Assembly (NCBI GenBank): GCA_937928015.1
Contig: CALFXA010000223.1
Location: 1-13,395, forward strand
DNA from: an uncultured Anaerolineales bacterium
Lineage (GTDB): Bacteria > Chloroflexota > Anaerolineae > Anaerolineales > Villigracilaceae
Length of the DNA stretch: 13,395 nt
Direction of reading: 5' to 3'
Translations under genes and position numbers: made by a program
In this document: in pieces, positions 6,437-13,395 of the stretch
How positions within the stretch are numbered: the stretch's first letter is position 1
Layout of the letters: each line of letters starts with the position of its first letter
Notes under the pieces: model-generated
What the model was told of the DNA's origin: nothing
Database searches by the model: none
What the model saw: only the letters and a program-made list of their open reading frames with translations

Positions 6437-6919
6437 ATGAGCCGCGCCGAACTCCACACCCCCGCCCCCGACTTCGCCCTGACCGACTTCAACGGCCGCG
6501 ACGTTCGCTTGTCCGATTTTCGCGGAAAGAAGAACGTGCTGCTGGTCTTCAATCGCGGCTTCTTCTGACTGTTCTGCCAACGGCACATGGCGCAGTTGCG
6601 CCGCGACTATGACCAATTCACCGCACTGGACACGGAAGTGGTGGTGGTCGGCCCTGAAAAAGCCGAGGCCTTCGCCCGCTACTGGCAGGAACATCATCTA
6701 CCCTTTGTGGGCCTGCCCGACCCGACCCACACCGTCCTGAAGAAATACGGGCAGGAGATCAACCTGTTCAAGTTCGGACGCCAGCCCGCCCAGGTCACCG
6801 TGGACAAAACGGGACAGGTGCGCTACGTCCACTACGGGCACGACCCGAGCGACATCCCCGCCAACGAGGAGATCCTCGGCCTGTTGAAAAGTATGAACGA
6901 AACCTCGAACGCTTTATAA
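6437..6919 (+). CDS. Probable selenoprotein: peroxiredoxin-like thioredoxin-fold protein, Sec at residue 44 (in-frame TGA)
   Basis: The reading frame from ATG 6437 runs 160 residues to TAA at 6919, interrupted only by TGA at 6566-6568 (codon 44). The N-terminal part has the AhpC/TSA features APDFALTDFNG and LSDFRGKKNVLLVFNRGFF; the part after TGA continues as LFCQRHMAQLRRDY. In cysteine homologues this site reads RGF(W/F)CPFCRRH, so TGA replaces exactly the peroxidatic cysteine, giving UxxC with C47 as likely partner. The frame, composition and conserved C-terminus (HDPSDIPANEEIL) are intact after TGA, which argues against a decayed gene. A GC stem with an apical GU loop follows 20 nt later. 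The expected role is reduction of peroxides via a selenenic acid intermediate. Ribosome site AGGAAC lies at 6424-6429; the MFS gene follows 16 bp later. Gene callers that treat TGA as stop would lose the first 50 residues. It needs selA/B/C/D elsewhere; none is in this window. Confidence 0.85.
6589..6602 (+). promoter_or_regulatory. Candidate bacterial SECIS hairpin
   Basis: GGCGC (6589-6593) and GCGCC (6598-6602) form a 5-bp GC stem closed by the tetraloop AGUU, whose A and last U could add a sixth pair. The stem starts 20 nt after the TGA at 6566-6568, and the loop GU sits about 27 nt after it. Bacterial SECIS elements are known to lie within the coding sequence just after UGA, with a G/GU in the apical loop contacting SelB. 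The distance fits; I do not see the bulged U of the E. coli fdhF element. The codons covered encode MAQLRR. Confidence 0.6.
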
Positions 6920-6935
6920 GTTTGACAAAGGAACT

Positions 6936-8207
6936 ATGAACAAACGCCTCTTCTCCATCATCTTCGTCGTCTTCATCGACCTGCTCGGCTTCAGCCTGAT
7001 CCTGCCGCTGCTGCCCTACTACGCCGAGAAATACGGTGCGACCGAATTCGTGACAGGCCTGCTGGTGGCCTCGTACGCGTTGATGCAATTGATCGGCGCC
7101 CCGCTGCTGGGGCGCCTCTCCGACCGCTACGGCCGCCGTCCGATCCTGCTGGCCTCCGTCTTCGGGACCTTCCTCGGATTCCTGCTGCTGGGCTTCGCCG
7201 ACCCGATCGGCACCGCGCTGGCCAAAGCCTTCAATCCGCAGGCCGCCAACCTGTTCGTGCTGGGCATCCTGTTCCTCAGCCGCATGATCGACGGGCTGAC
7301 GGGCGGCAATCTGAGCGTGGCCCAGGCCTACATCTCCGATGTGACCGACGCCCAGAGCCGCTCGAAGGGACTGGGCATGATCGGCGCCGCCTTCGGCCTG
7401 GGCTTCATCGTCGGCCCTGCCACGGGCGGACTGCTCAGCCAGTGGGGTTACGCCGTGCCTGCCTTCGTGGCCTCGGTGCTCTCCTTCAGCAACCTGATGC
7501 TGATCTTCTTCTGGCTGCCCGAATCGCTGACTGCCGAGAAGCGCGCGCAGATGACCGAGAAACGCCCCGCCATCACGCTGGGTGCACTGCTGGCGGCCCT
7601 GCGCCGTCCGTTCACGGGCTCGCTGCTTACCACACGCTTCTTCTTCGGGCTGGCCTTCGCCATCTTCCAGACCATCTTTTCGCTATACGCGCTCAACAAG
7701 TTCAATCTGCAGGCGCGCGACACGGGGCTAATCCTGGCGTACGTGGGCCTGCTCTCGGTCTTCGTGCAGGGCTTCCTGATCGGCCGCCTGACCCAGCGCT
7801 TCCAAGAGGACAGGCTGATCCTGTTCGGCGGCGTGCTGATGGCCGTCTCGCTGGTCGGCTGGGCGCTGACCCCGAGCGTCCAGTGGCTGCTGGTGGTACT
7901 GGCCCCCACCGCCATCTCGGGCGGCATCCTCAACACGCTGCTCTCGTCCACGCTGACCAAGGCCGTCCAGCCGCAGGAGATTGGCGGCATCCTGGGCTTC
8001 TCGGCCTCCATCGAAAGCTCCACGCGCATCCTGGCCCCCGTGTTGGGCGGGTATCTGCTGCAATCCTTCGGGACCTGGTCGCCGGGCGCGTTCGGCGCGG
8101 TGGTGATGACAGGCCTAAGCGTGTACATCTTCTTCACCATCTTCAACCATCCCATCGCGGCAACGCTGAACAACACCCTCAAGGCGGAATCCGCCACCAA
8201 CCATTAG
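6936..8207 (+). CDS. MFS transporter, DHA1/TetA-like 12-TM
   Basis: This 423-residue protein is a major facilitator superfamily permease of the drug:H+ antiporter-1 type. Motif [14 protein letters not shown], lies at residues 59-71 in the loop between TM2 and TM3. The first helix carries the TetA-like [21 protein letters not shown] second-half counterpart ([21 protein letters not shown]) marks the usual internal repeat, and about 12 hydrophobic spans are visible. A ribosome site AAAGGAA lies at 6927-6933. It follows the peroxiredoxin by 16 bp and precedes the photolyase by 13 bp. The substrate cannot be read from sequence; efflux of a small molecule is the usual function of relatives, but no tetracycline specificity should be assumed. 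Confidence 0.88.
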   Translation: MNKRLFSIIFVVFIDLLGFSLILPLLPYYAEKYGATEFVTGLLVASYALMQLIGAPLLGRLSDRYGRRPILLASVFGTFLGFLLLGFADPIGTALAKAFNPQAANLFVLGILFLSRMIDGLTGGNLSVAQAYISDVTDAQSRSKGLGMIGAAFGLGFIVGPATGGLLSQWGYAVPAFVASVLSFSNLMLIFFWLPESLTAEKRAQMTEKRPAITLGALLAALRRPFTGSLLTTRFFFGLAFAIFQTIFSLYALNKFNLQARDTGLILAYVGLLSVFVQGFLIGRLTQRFQEDRLILFGGVLMAVSLVGWALTPSVQWLLVVLAPTAISGGILNTLLSSTLTKAVQPQEIGGILGFSASIESSTRILAPVLGGYLLQSFGTWSPGAFGAVVMTGLSVYIFFTIFNHPIAATLNNTLKAESATNH

Positions 8208-8220
8208 TTATTCAAAGCAC

Positions 8221-9561
8221 ATGACCTCGATCTGGTGGATTCGACGCGACCTGCGCCTGAGCGATAACCTCGCCTTGCAGGCCGCCCTGAGGGCGGGTCC
8301 CGTTCTGCCCGTCTTCCTCCTCGACCCGCACTTCGACTCCGTTTCCCCGCGCCGACGCAATTTCCTCTACGAGGGGTTGCGCGCCCTGGGCGGGCAATTG
8401 CAGGCACGCGGATCACGCTTGACCCTGCGGCGCGGCGAACCCATCGAGGCGCTGCGTCGATTGCTGGCCGAGACGGGCGCGGACGCCATTTACGCCGAGC
8501 GCGACACCACGCCTTATGCCCTGGCGCGCGACACACGCGCGGCCCGCACCCTGCCGCTGACCCTCGTCCACGGGCAGACCGTCCACCCGCCCGAGCAGGT
8601 CCAAAAGGCGGACGGCTCGCCCTACACTATTTACACGCCTTACTCGCGGGCCTGGAAATCCCTGCTGCCCGCGAACCTGGCGCTGCTGCCTGCGCCCGAA
8701 CATTTCCCCGCCGTGGAGTTTCCTACCTCAGTGACCCTGCCCGAGTCGACACCCGAGCCGCTCTTCCCCGCGGGTGAAGCCGAGGCCCAGCGCCGCCTGG
8801 CCCAATTTGCTAATCATCTGATTGCCGATTATGCGGATCAACGCAACCGCCTCGACCTGGACGGCACGTCGGCGCTCTCGCCCTACCTGCGCTTCGGGAT
8901 GCTCGGGATGCGGCAGGCCGTCCACGCGGCGAGACAGGCCCAAGCGGGGACAGGCTCTGAGGTCTGGTTGAACGAGTTGATCTGGCGCGAGTTCTACATC
9001 CAAATTCTGTACCACTTCCCGCGCGTCGCCAGGGAGTCGTTCAACCCCGCGCTGGCGAACATCCCGTGGCGCAATGACGAGGCCGAGTTCACCGCCTGGA
9101 AGCAGGGCCGCACGGGCGTGCCCGTGGTGGACGCAGCCATGCGTCAACTGCGCGAAACGGGCTGGATGCACAACCGCGCGCGCATGATCGTGGCTTCGTT
9201 TCTGGTCAAGGACATGCTGGTGGACTGGCGCTGGGGCGAACGCTGGTTCATGCAACATTTGCTGGACGGCGACCCCGCTGCCAACAACGGCGGCTGGCAA
9301 TGGACGGCGGGTACGGGCACGGACGCCGCGCCGTACTTCCGCGTGTTCAACCCCGTGCTGCAAAGCACCAAGTTCGACCCAAACGGTGACTACATCCGCA
9401 AGTGGGTGCCCGAGCTGGCCCACCTCGACGCCGCGGTCATCCATGCGCCGTGGGAAAAAGGCATCCGCGCCGACGGCTACCCCGAACAGCCGATCATCAC
9501 CCGCGACAAGGATCGCACGCTGGCGGCCTACAAGGCGGCCAAGGAAGGCGGCCAGGCATGA
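8221..9561 (+). CDS. phr: Deoxyribodipyrimidine photolyase (class I CPD type)
   Basis: This flavoprotein repairs UV-induced cyclobutane pyrimidine dimers with blue-light energy. The 446 residues comprise an antenna-binding alpha/beta domain (about 3-150, starting [13 protein letters not shown]) and the helical FAD/DNA-binding domain (about 200-440). Hallmarks are [11 protein letters not shown] (216-226), [19 protein letters not shown] (249-267), GWMHNRARM (314-322) and the block at 348-376 with [13 protein letters not shown] and YFRVFNP. Length fits class I enzymes. No strong Shine-Dalgarno precedes the ATG, so translation may be coupled to the MFS gene. Photolyase genes are commonly CarH/LitR-controlled next to carotenoid genes. 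The stop overlaps the P450 start (ATGA), so the two are co-translated. A cryptochrome-DASH is less likely given the size and motifs. Confidence 0.93.
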   Translation: MTSIWWIRRDLRLSDNLALQAALRAGPVLPVFLLDPHFDSVSPRRRNFLYEGLRALGGQLQARGSRLTLRRGEPIEALRRLLAETGADAIYAERDTTPYALARDTRAARTLPLTLVHGQTVHPPEQVQKADGSPYTIYTPYSRAWKSLLPANLALLPAPEHFPAVEFPTSVTLPESTPEPLFPAGEAEAQRRLAQFANHLIADYADQRNRLDLDGTSALSPYLRFGMLGMRQAVHAARQAQAGTGSEVWLNELIWREFYIQILYHFPRVARESFNPALANIPWRNDEAEFTAWKQGRTGVPVVDAAMRQLRETGWMHNRARMIVASFLVKDMLVDWRWGERWFMQHLLDGDPAANNGGWQWTAGTGTDAAPYFRVFNPVLQSTKFDPNGDYIRKWVPELAHLDAAVIHAPWEKGIRADGYPEQPIITRDKDRTLAAYKAAKEGGQA

Positions 9562-10859
9562 AACTTTCTCCCGCTCTGGGGCGCGCCGCCCTGCTGGCCC
9601 TGCTCCGCGAGCGGTCGCCGCTGGGTCCGCTCAAGGTGATGGCCGAGCAGATCGGGCGCTTCTTCCAGATTCCGCTGCCAGGCTTCCGCCCGTATGTGGT
9701 CTTTGGCCCCGAGGCGGCGCGGCAGGTGCTGGTCAGTGAGCGGAACAAGCTGCTTTGGCGGAACCAGGACCCCGTCACCGACCTGCTGCGGCGCGGCGTG
9801 CTGGTCACCGACGGCGAGGAGCACGACCACTATCGCCGCCTGATGGAGCCGCCGCTGCACCCCGCCGCCCTAAATGGTTACACGCAAATGATTTTATCCA
9901 CCACCGACCGCGTCAGCGCGGAATGGCGGGACGGTCAGCGTGTGGACATGCTGGTCGAGGCGCGCAAGATCGCTTTGTTAATCATCCTGGAGGCGCTCTT
10001 CAGCGTGGACGCCTGGGACGACCTGCCGCGCATCTGGAATCCGATCCTCAAGGCCATCGAGTACATCTCGCCCGGGGCGTGGATCCTGTGGCGCCGAATC
10101 CCGCGGCCCGGGTACGGGAAACACCTGAAGGTGGTGGATGATTATTTGTATGGAATCATTGCCGACCGTAGACGGCAGACCGTGGACCGTTCTGACGGTC
10201 CATCGTCCACTGCCCACCGTCGAACCGACCTTCTTCAACATCTCATCGACGCACGCCTCTCCGACTCCGTCATCCGCGACCAGATGCTGACCATGCTGAT
10301 CGCGGGACACGACACGTCTACCGCCCTGCTGGCCTGGGTCTTTGTGATGCTCGGGCAGCATCCCGAGATCCATGCGCAGCTGGTGGACGAGGTCGACTCG
10401 CTCGAAAAATCCCCGCTGCTCGATCAGGTCATCAAAGAGACGCTGCGGCTGTATCCGCCCATCCATATCGGCAACCGCATCGTCGCCGAGGAGATGGATT
10501 TCGGGGACGGGAAGCGCATCCCCGCGGGCGAGCGCATGTTCTACTCGATCTACCTGACCCAGCGCGACCCCGTCATTTGGGAGCACGCGGACGAGTTCCA
10601 CCCCGAGCGCTTCGCCCACGGCCGCAAGACCCCGCCAATGAGTTACATCCCCTTCGGCGGCGGGCCGCGCGCCTGTATCGGAGCGGCGTTTGGGCAGGCC
10701 GAGGCACGGCTGGTGCTGACCCGCCTGCTGCGGAGTTTCCGCTTCGAACCGCTGAACACGGACCGAATCCACGCGCACATGGGCGCGACAATGGAGCCGC
10801 GGCCTGCGGTGTGGATGAGGGTGGTTCGAAGGGGTGTCGTTGCGAGGCCGAGCGAATGA
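9558..10859 (+). CDS. Cytochrome P450, probable carotenoid hydroxylase
   Basis: A heme-thiolate monooxygenase of 433 residues. The heme-binding loop [10 protein letters not shown] is at 366-375 with C373 as axial ligand, the I-helix AGHDTS at 249-254 and the K-helix ExxR at E294-R297. The start is the ATG overlapping the photolyase stop (ATGA), with AAGGAAGG at 9541-9548. By context, between photolyase and lycopene cyclase, it probably oxidises a carotenoid ring, like the beta-carotene hydroxylase CYP175A1 of Thermus; substrate is inference. Two oddities: residues about 203-222 are encoded by a palindromic GACCGT-rich insertion between the 'GIIADRRR' helix and 'DLLQHL', and the last roughly 8 residues are encoded by the repeat beginning at 10835, so the original stop was probably a little earlier. 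No redox partner (ferredoxin or reductase) is encoded in the window. Confidence 0.93.
   Translation: MKLSPALGRAALLALLRERSPLGPLKVMAEQIGRFFQIPLPGFRPYVVFGPEAARQVLVSERNKLLWRNQDPVTDLLRRGVLVTDGEEHDHYRRLMEPPLHPAALNGYTQMILSTTDRVSAEWRDGQRVDMLVEARKIALLIILEALFSVDAWDDLPRIWNPILKAIEYISPGAWILWRRIPRPGYGKHLKVVDDYLYGIIADRRRQTVDRSDGPSSTAHRRTDLLQHLIDARLSDSVIRDQMLTMLIAGHDTSTALLAWVFVMLGQHPEIHAQLVDEVDSLEKSPLLDQVIKETLRLYPPIHIGNRIVAEEMDFGDGKRIPAGERMFYSIYLTQRDPVIWEHADEFHPERFAHGRKTPPMSYIPFGGGPRACIGAAFGQAEARLVLTRLLRSFRFEPLNTDRIHAHMGATMEPRPAVWMRVVRRGVVARPSE
10164..10226. repeat. Palindromic GACCGT repeat inserted in frame in the P450 gene
   Basis: GACCGT occurs at 10164, 10178 and 10185, and its complement ACGGTC at 10195. 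GGACCGT (10184-10190) and ACGGTCC (10195-10201) form a perfect 7-bp hairpin with loop TCTG. The insert adds a polar, low-complexity stretch (residues about 203-222) between two helices of the P450, where such an addition would be tolerated. I recall similar GACCGT-rich repeats as common in some Chloroflexota genomes, which is memory, not a search result. Confidence 0.55.
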
Positions 10860-11073
10860 GTGCCGCGGCAACCTTCGCAGTGAAATAGCTGATGTCACAC
10901 AGGTTGGATGTTTTTGCCCCTGTCCTTCGACTGCGCTCCTCGACTTGCACTCGTCGCTCCGCTCACCTGTGCCTGCGGCAAGGTGCAGGCAGGACAAAGA
11001 TCATTTTCAGATGGATACCTCACACAACAAACTTGAGATTGCTTCGTTGGCCTACGGCCTCCTCGCAATGACA
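10835..11073. repeat. Intergenic repeat element with inverted ends
   Basis: The left end begins TGTCGTTGCGAGG at 10835. The right end, read on the minus strand from 11073, begins TGTCATTGCGAGG, so 12 of the first 13 bases match in inverted orientation. The right copy (11035-11073) is the familiar GAGATTGCTTCG...CTCGCAATGACA dispersed repeat seen in many bacterial genomes. The interior of about 160 bp contains a CCTTCGACTGCGCTC stretch and no credible gene. The left end encodes the last residues of the P450, and the right end stops at the first base of the crtYcd start codon. It could be one MITE-like unit or two REP-type copies facing each other. Confidence 0.55.
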
Positions 11074-11867
11074 TGCCTATGACGTACTTCGGATTTCTAT
11101 TACGGTTTTTGGTCCTTCCCATCCTGGCGCTGCTGGTCATGACCTGGCTGGACTGGCGCGCCAGGCGTCCGCTGCGGGGGTTCGACGCGGGGCGCATCGC
11201 GTTCGGCATCGGCCTGCACGTGCTGCTAGCTGTGGTCTACACGACCCCCTGGGACAATTACCTGGTTGCCACGGGCGTGTGGAGTTACAATCCCGCACTG
11301 GTGACGGGCATCGTCTTCGGCTACGTACCGCTCGAAGAGTACACCTTCTTTGTGCTGGAAACGATCCTGGCGGGGCTGTGGTGGATCTTCCTGGCGCGGC
11401 GCATGTCCGCCCCGAGCGAGTTCAAGCCGTCCACAACGGGACGCATCACGGCGGCGGGGCTGCTGGTAGCCGCCTGGGTCTGGTCGGCGGTGACCTTCTT
11501 CGGCGGGGACCCATCCCTGACGTATCTTCCGATCACGCTCTTCTGGGCGCTGCCCGCCCTCTTCCCGCAACTGCTGTTCGGGGCGGATATCCTCTGGCAT
11601 CACCGCAGGCTGGTGGCGGCGGCCATCCTGCCGCTGGGGGCGTATCTCTCGCTGATGGACATCCTGGCCCTGAAAGCCACCACTTGGTCGATCTCGCCCG
11701 CACAGACCACGGGCGTGTTGTTCTTCGGCATCCTGCCGCTGGAAGAGGTCGTCTTCTTCTTCATCACCAATGTCCTGATCGGCTTCGGCATGACGCTGAT
11801 GCTCTCGGAACTGGGCTGGCGCCGCCTCCAGGACTGGAAACTCAAACGCTTCAAAGGACTCCCATGA
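11073..11867 (+). CDS. crtYcd: Lycopene cyclase, fused CrtYc-CrtYd type
   Basis: This integral membrane cyclase turns the psi ends of lycopene into beta (or related) rings. The 264 residues contain two homologous halves, each with the family motif PLEE: at 86-89 (PLEEYTFFVLETIL) and 222-225 (PLEEVVFFFITNVL). The aspartate/tryptophan segments TTPWDNYL (57-64) and DILALKATTW (196-205) are similarly repeated. About seven membrane spans are visible. In actinobacteria the halves are often separate CrtYc and CrtYd subunits; here they are fused, as in some Bacteroidetes, archaea and fungi. The start could be 11073 or 11079, and I see no Shine-Dalgarno because repeat DNA abuts the start. The stop overlaps the next ATG (ATGA). 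Monocyclic versus bicyclic product cannot be told. Confidence 0.9.
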   Translation: MPMTYFGFLLRFLVLPILALLVMTWLDWRARRPLRGFDAGRIAFGIGLHVLLAVVYTTPWDNYLVATGVWSYNPALVTGIVFGYVPLEEYTFFVLETILAGLWWIFLARRMSAPSEFKPSTTGRITAAGLLVAAWVWSAVTFFGGDPSLTYLPITLFWALPALFPQLLFGADILWHHRRLVAAAILPLGAYLSLMDILALKATTWSISPAQTTGVLFFGILPLEEVVFFFITNVLIGFGMTLMLSELGWRRLQDWKLKRFKGLP

Positions 11868-12235
11868 CACTTTCAGCTTTTCAAAACCAAAAGTACCTGG
11901 CCCTCGAAACCTTCCGCAAGAACGGACAAGGGGTACGGACGCCCGTCTGGTTTACCCAGGACGGGGATGCACTCCTCGTCTGGACCGAGGTTAGTTCGGG
12001 CAAGGCCAAGCGCATCCGCAGGGACGGGACGGTGCGCATCACTCCCTCGACAGCGGCGGGTGAAGCGCTGGGCGAGTGGATCGAGGCCCGCGCCCAGGCG
12101 GACGATTCCCCCGAGGCGCTGCGTCACATCCAGGCCCTGATGCGGAAAAAATACGGGGTTTCGTTCGACCTCTTCGGCCTGCTGGGGAAATTGCGCAAGG
12201 CGAGGTACATATCGATCCGAATTTTGGCAAGGTAA
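11864..12235 (+). CDS. PPOX-class (pyridoxamine-phosphate-oxidase fold) flavin/F420 oxidoreductase
   Basis: The 123-residue protein has the split-barrel FMN/F420-binding pattern. RTPVWF (25-30) is followed by DALLVWTEVSSGKAKRIRRD (35-54), matching the conserved RTPV-W and GK-KR-IRR motifs of the Rv2061-like F420-dependent subgroup. The conserved tail MRKKYGVSFDLFGLLGKL is also complete, so it is not truncated. The ATG overlaps the lycopene cyclase stop, implying translational coupling. Whether it uses FMN, F420 or heme, and its substrate, cannot be read from sequence; a link to carotenoid or quinone reduction is only contextual. It is the last gene before the 21-bp repeat array. Confidence 0.82.
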   Translation: MTLSAFQNQKYLALETFRKNGQGVRTPVWFTQDGDALLVWTEVSSGKAKRIRRDGTVRITPSTAAGEALGEWIEARAQADDSPEALRHIQALMRKKYGVSFDLFGLLGKLRKARYISIRILAR

Positions 12236-12246
12236 GTAGGGAGCGA

Positions 12247-12582
12247 GATCCATTCCCCCGCCTTGACATCGAGTTGGACAGGCTTGCTATAGAATTTTCC
12301 TCCGCCCGAGGTTTCCCGACCTGCCTCCCCAGTGAGTTTCCTCCGCCTGCAACAAAATTCCCACGCCGCCCAATCGAGTCGGGAGCCCTGTAAAGTCGAA
12401 TCCCCTGCATACCGATTGAGTTGCACAGGCTTGCAAGAGAGTTTTCCTGCGCCCGAAGTCTCTTAAGCTGCCTGCGAATCGAGTTGCAGTCGTTGGCAAC
12501 TCAATTCCCCCGCCTAAGAGACTTCTCTGCCTGCTTCTCCATTGAGTTGCATCGAGCAGGAATTTCATCCTGCGCAAGGGCC
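12247..12582. repeat. Degenerate 21-bp periodic array (16 units)
   Basis: From 12247 to 12582 the sequence can be cut into exactly sixteen 21-bp units with no slippage. Most units begin with A and end in G or A, with a loose core AnnnAnTTnCCnnCGCCnnnA. Conserved ATYGAGTTG starts recur at 12268, 12415, 12478 and 12541, with weaker copies at 12331 and 12373. A higher-order 147-bp copy (7 x 21) is evident: 12268-12308 and 12415-12455 match at about 36 of 42 positions. In one plus-strand frame each unit gives seven residues of the type IELxxLA/xEFxCAR, broken by one stop at 12391-12393. No convincing gene, CRISPR spacer layout or attC core is seen. It fills the gap between the PPOX gene and the intI 3' end. 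Confidence 0.7.
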
Positions 12583-12586
12583 GAGG

Positions 12587-13395
12587 TCAGGAATCGAGCG
12601 GAGACTTGACCGCCAAGCCTCCTCGTTGCAATACATGGGTATAGATCATGGTGGTCTTGACATCCTTGTGGCCGAGGAGTTCCTGCACGGTGCGGATGTC
12701 ATAACCGTTTTGCAGGAGATGGGTGGCAAAGGAGTGGCGGAAGGTGTGCGGCGAGACGGGCTTGTCTATTTGGGCAAGTTTGGCCGCCGCGCGAACGGCT
12801 TTTTGGGGGACGGTTTCGTCGAGATGATGACGGCGAATGGCGCCTGTGCGTGGGTCCACCGAACGCTGCGAGGCGGGAAAGATGAATTGCCAGGCCCATT
12901 CTTTGGAAGCGTTGAGGTATTTTTCGCCCAAGGCATTGGGAAGAGCGGCTTCCCCATATCCCTCGGCCAGGTCTTTTTGGTGCAGGGCTTTTACCTCCTG
13001 AAGCATTTGCCTGAGTTCAGGGATGATCGACTCTGGCAGGATGGTTAGGCGGTCCTGGTCTCCTTTGCCTCCGCGAACAATAATCTGTCGATGGTCGAAG
13101 TCGATGTCTTTGACACGCAGGCGGAGGCACTCGGTGACGCGCAGGCCAGACCCGTACATGATCTTCGCCATCAAGCGCGGCACGCCGCGCATATGGTCGA
13201 TCACCTTGAGGGCTTCGGCGTGGGTAAGGACGGTGGGGAGTCGTTTGGGACGCGAGGCCTTGGAGAGGTCAGGTGGGAGGGTGATCTCCTGCTGGAGCAC
13301 GACGCGATAGAGAAAAAGAACGGCACTGAGGGCCTGGTTGGAGGTAGCGGCGGCGACATTACGGTCGTTGGAAAGATAGGCAATGAAGGCGCGAA
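12587..13395 (-). CDS. intI: Integron integrase IntI (5' end beyond window)
   Basis: IntI is a tyrosine recombinase that inserts and excises gene cassettes at attI/attC sites. About 268 C-terminal residues are visible; the frame runs off the right edge ([20 protein letters not shown]), so the GTG at 13300 is not the true start. Catalytic residues are in place: Arg in [11 protein letters not shown], Lys in GGKGDQDR, the HTFRH box (H-x-x-R), His in LLGHKDV and the nucleophile Tyr in TMIYTH at 12641-12643. The region [32 protein letters not shown] is the additional patch found in integron integrases and absent from XerC/D or phage integrases, which identifies the family. The C-terminal SPLDS matches IntI ends. 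Since intI reads leftward, attI and cassettes would normally lie to the right, outside this window. Confidence 0.92.
   Translation of the reverse strand, partial: RAFIAYLSNDRNVAAATSNQALSAVLFLYRVVLQQEITLPPDLSKASRPKRLPTVLTHAEALKVIDHMRGVPRLMAKIMYGSGLRVTECLRLRVKDIDFDHRQIIVRGGKGDQDRLTILPESIIPELRQMLQEVKALHQKDLAEGYGEAALPNALGEKYLNASKEWAWQFIFPASQRSVDPRTGAIRRHHLDETVPQKAVRAAAKLAQIDKPVSPHTFRHSFATHLLQNGYDIRTVQELLGHKDVKTTMIYTHVLQRGGLAVKSPLDS

Noticed and set aside
6437..6919. Peroxiredoxin gene as a pseudogene or two separate genes
   Set aside because: The frame is kept, both halves carry conserved family sequence, and the stop lies precisely on the catalytic cysteine codon; selenocysteine explains it better.
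10834..11082. 82-codon ORF in the P450-crtYcd gap
   Set aside because: It is translated from repeat sequence and has no domain or ribosome site; kept only as a possible translational-coupling leader.
12124..12577. Minus- and plus-strand short ORFs across the 21-bp array
   Set aside because: They arise from the 21-bp (seven-codon) periodicity, lack ribosome sites, and the best plus frame has an internal stop at 12391-12393.
12247..12582. attC cassette sites or attI
   Set aside because: Only an isolated GTTGGAC fits GTTRRRY at 12273-12279; no paired RYYYAAC/GTTRRRY cores with a foldable imperfect palindrome were found.
12247..12582. CRISPR array
   Set aside because: Units are degenerate and contiguous, without identical repeats separated by unique spacers, and no cas gene is present.
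13023..13310. Plus-strand ORF opposite intI
   Set aside because: It is a shadow of the well-conserved integrase on the other strand.

Overview
The window is a GC-rich bacterial chromosome segment dominated by a light-regulated carotenoid gene cluster. It has crtB on the minus strand and, divergently on the plus strand, crtI, a CarH-type B12 photoreceptor/repressor, a DegV protein, a small DUF1475-like membrane protein, a DUF1295-type membrane enzyme, a peroxiredoxin-like gene with an in-frame TGA, an MFS transporter, a class I photolyase, a cytochrome P450, a fused CrtYcd lycopene cyclase and a PPOX-type flavin/F420 oxidoreductase. The right edge carries an integron integrase (intI) on the minus strand, cut by the window end. 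The gene content and the style of the intergenic repeats suggest a Chloroflexota (Anaerolineae-like) bacterium. That assignment is inference; no rRNA or marker gene is present.

Layout. Positions 1-178 hold no gene, only a strong hairpin just past the crtB stop. crtB (179-1123) and crtI (1278-2807) diverge from a 154-bp AT-rich spacer with two near-consensus sigma70 promoters facing apart. Both -35 boxes are embedded in 11-bp phased repeats of the form nTnnACAnnnn, the pattern expected of CarH operators. carH follows crtI directly. Genes from 4236 to 8207 (DegV, DUF1475, DUF1295, peroxiredoxin, MFS) are closely spaced on the plus strand. Photolyase and P450 overlap by ATGA, as do lycopene cyclase and the PPOX gene. 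The P450-crtYcd gap (10860-11072) is filled by repeat sequence with inverted ends. Between the PPOX gene and intI lies a 336-bp degenerate array with a strict 21-bp period.

How it works together. In the dark, AdoCbl-loaded CarH would sit on the crtB/crtI spacer and shut both promoters. Light destroys the CarH tetramer and releases them. CrtB makes phytoene, CrtI desaturates it to lycopene, CrtYcd cyclises the ends and the P450 probably hydroxylates or otherwise oxidises the product. Photolyase repairs UV damage and the peroxiredoxin handles peroxides, so the block reads as a light/oxidative-stress island. No crtE (GGPP synthase) is seen here.

Main discoveries: (1) the peroxiredoxin TGA falls exactly at the peroxidatic cysteine position of a UxxC motif and is followed by a GC stem with an apical GU loop, so it is very probably a selenoprotein that automated gene calling would break in two; (2) the phased CarH-like double operator; (3) a CarH with about 125 extra C-terminal residues; (4) palindromic repeat sequence inserted in frame into the P450, and repeat DNA forming its C-terminus and the crtYcd start region; (5) a 21-bp periodic array abutting an integron integrase.
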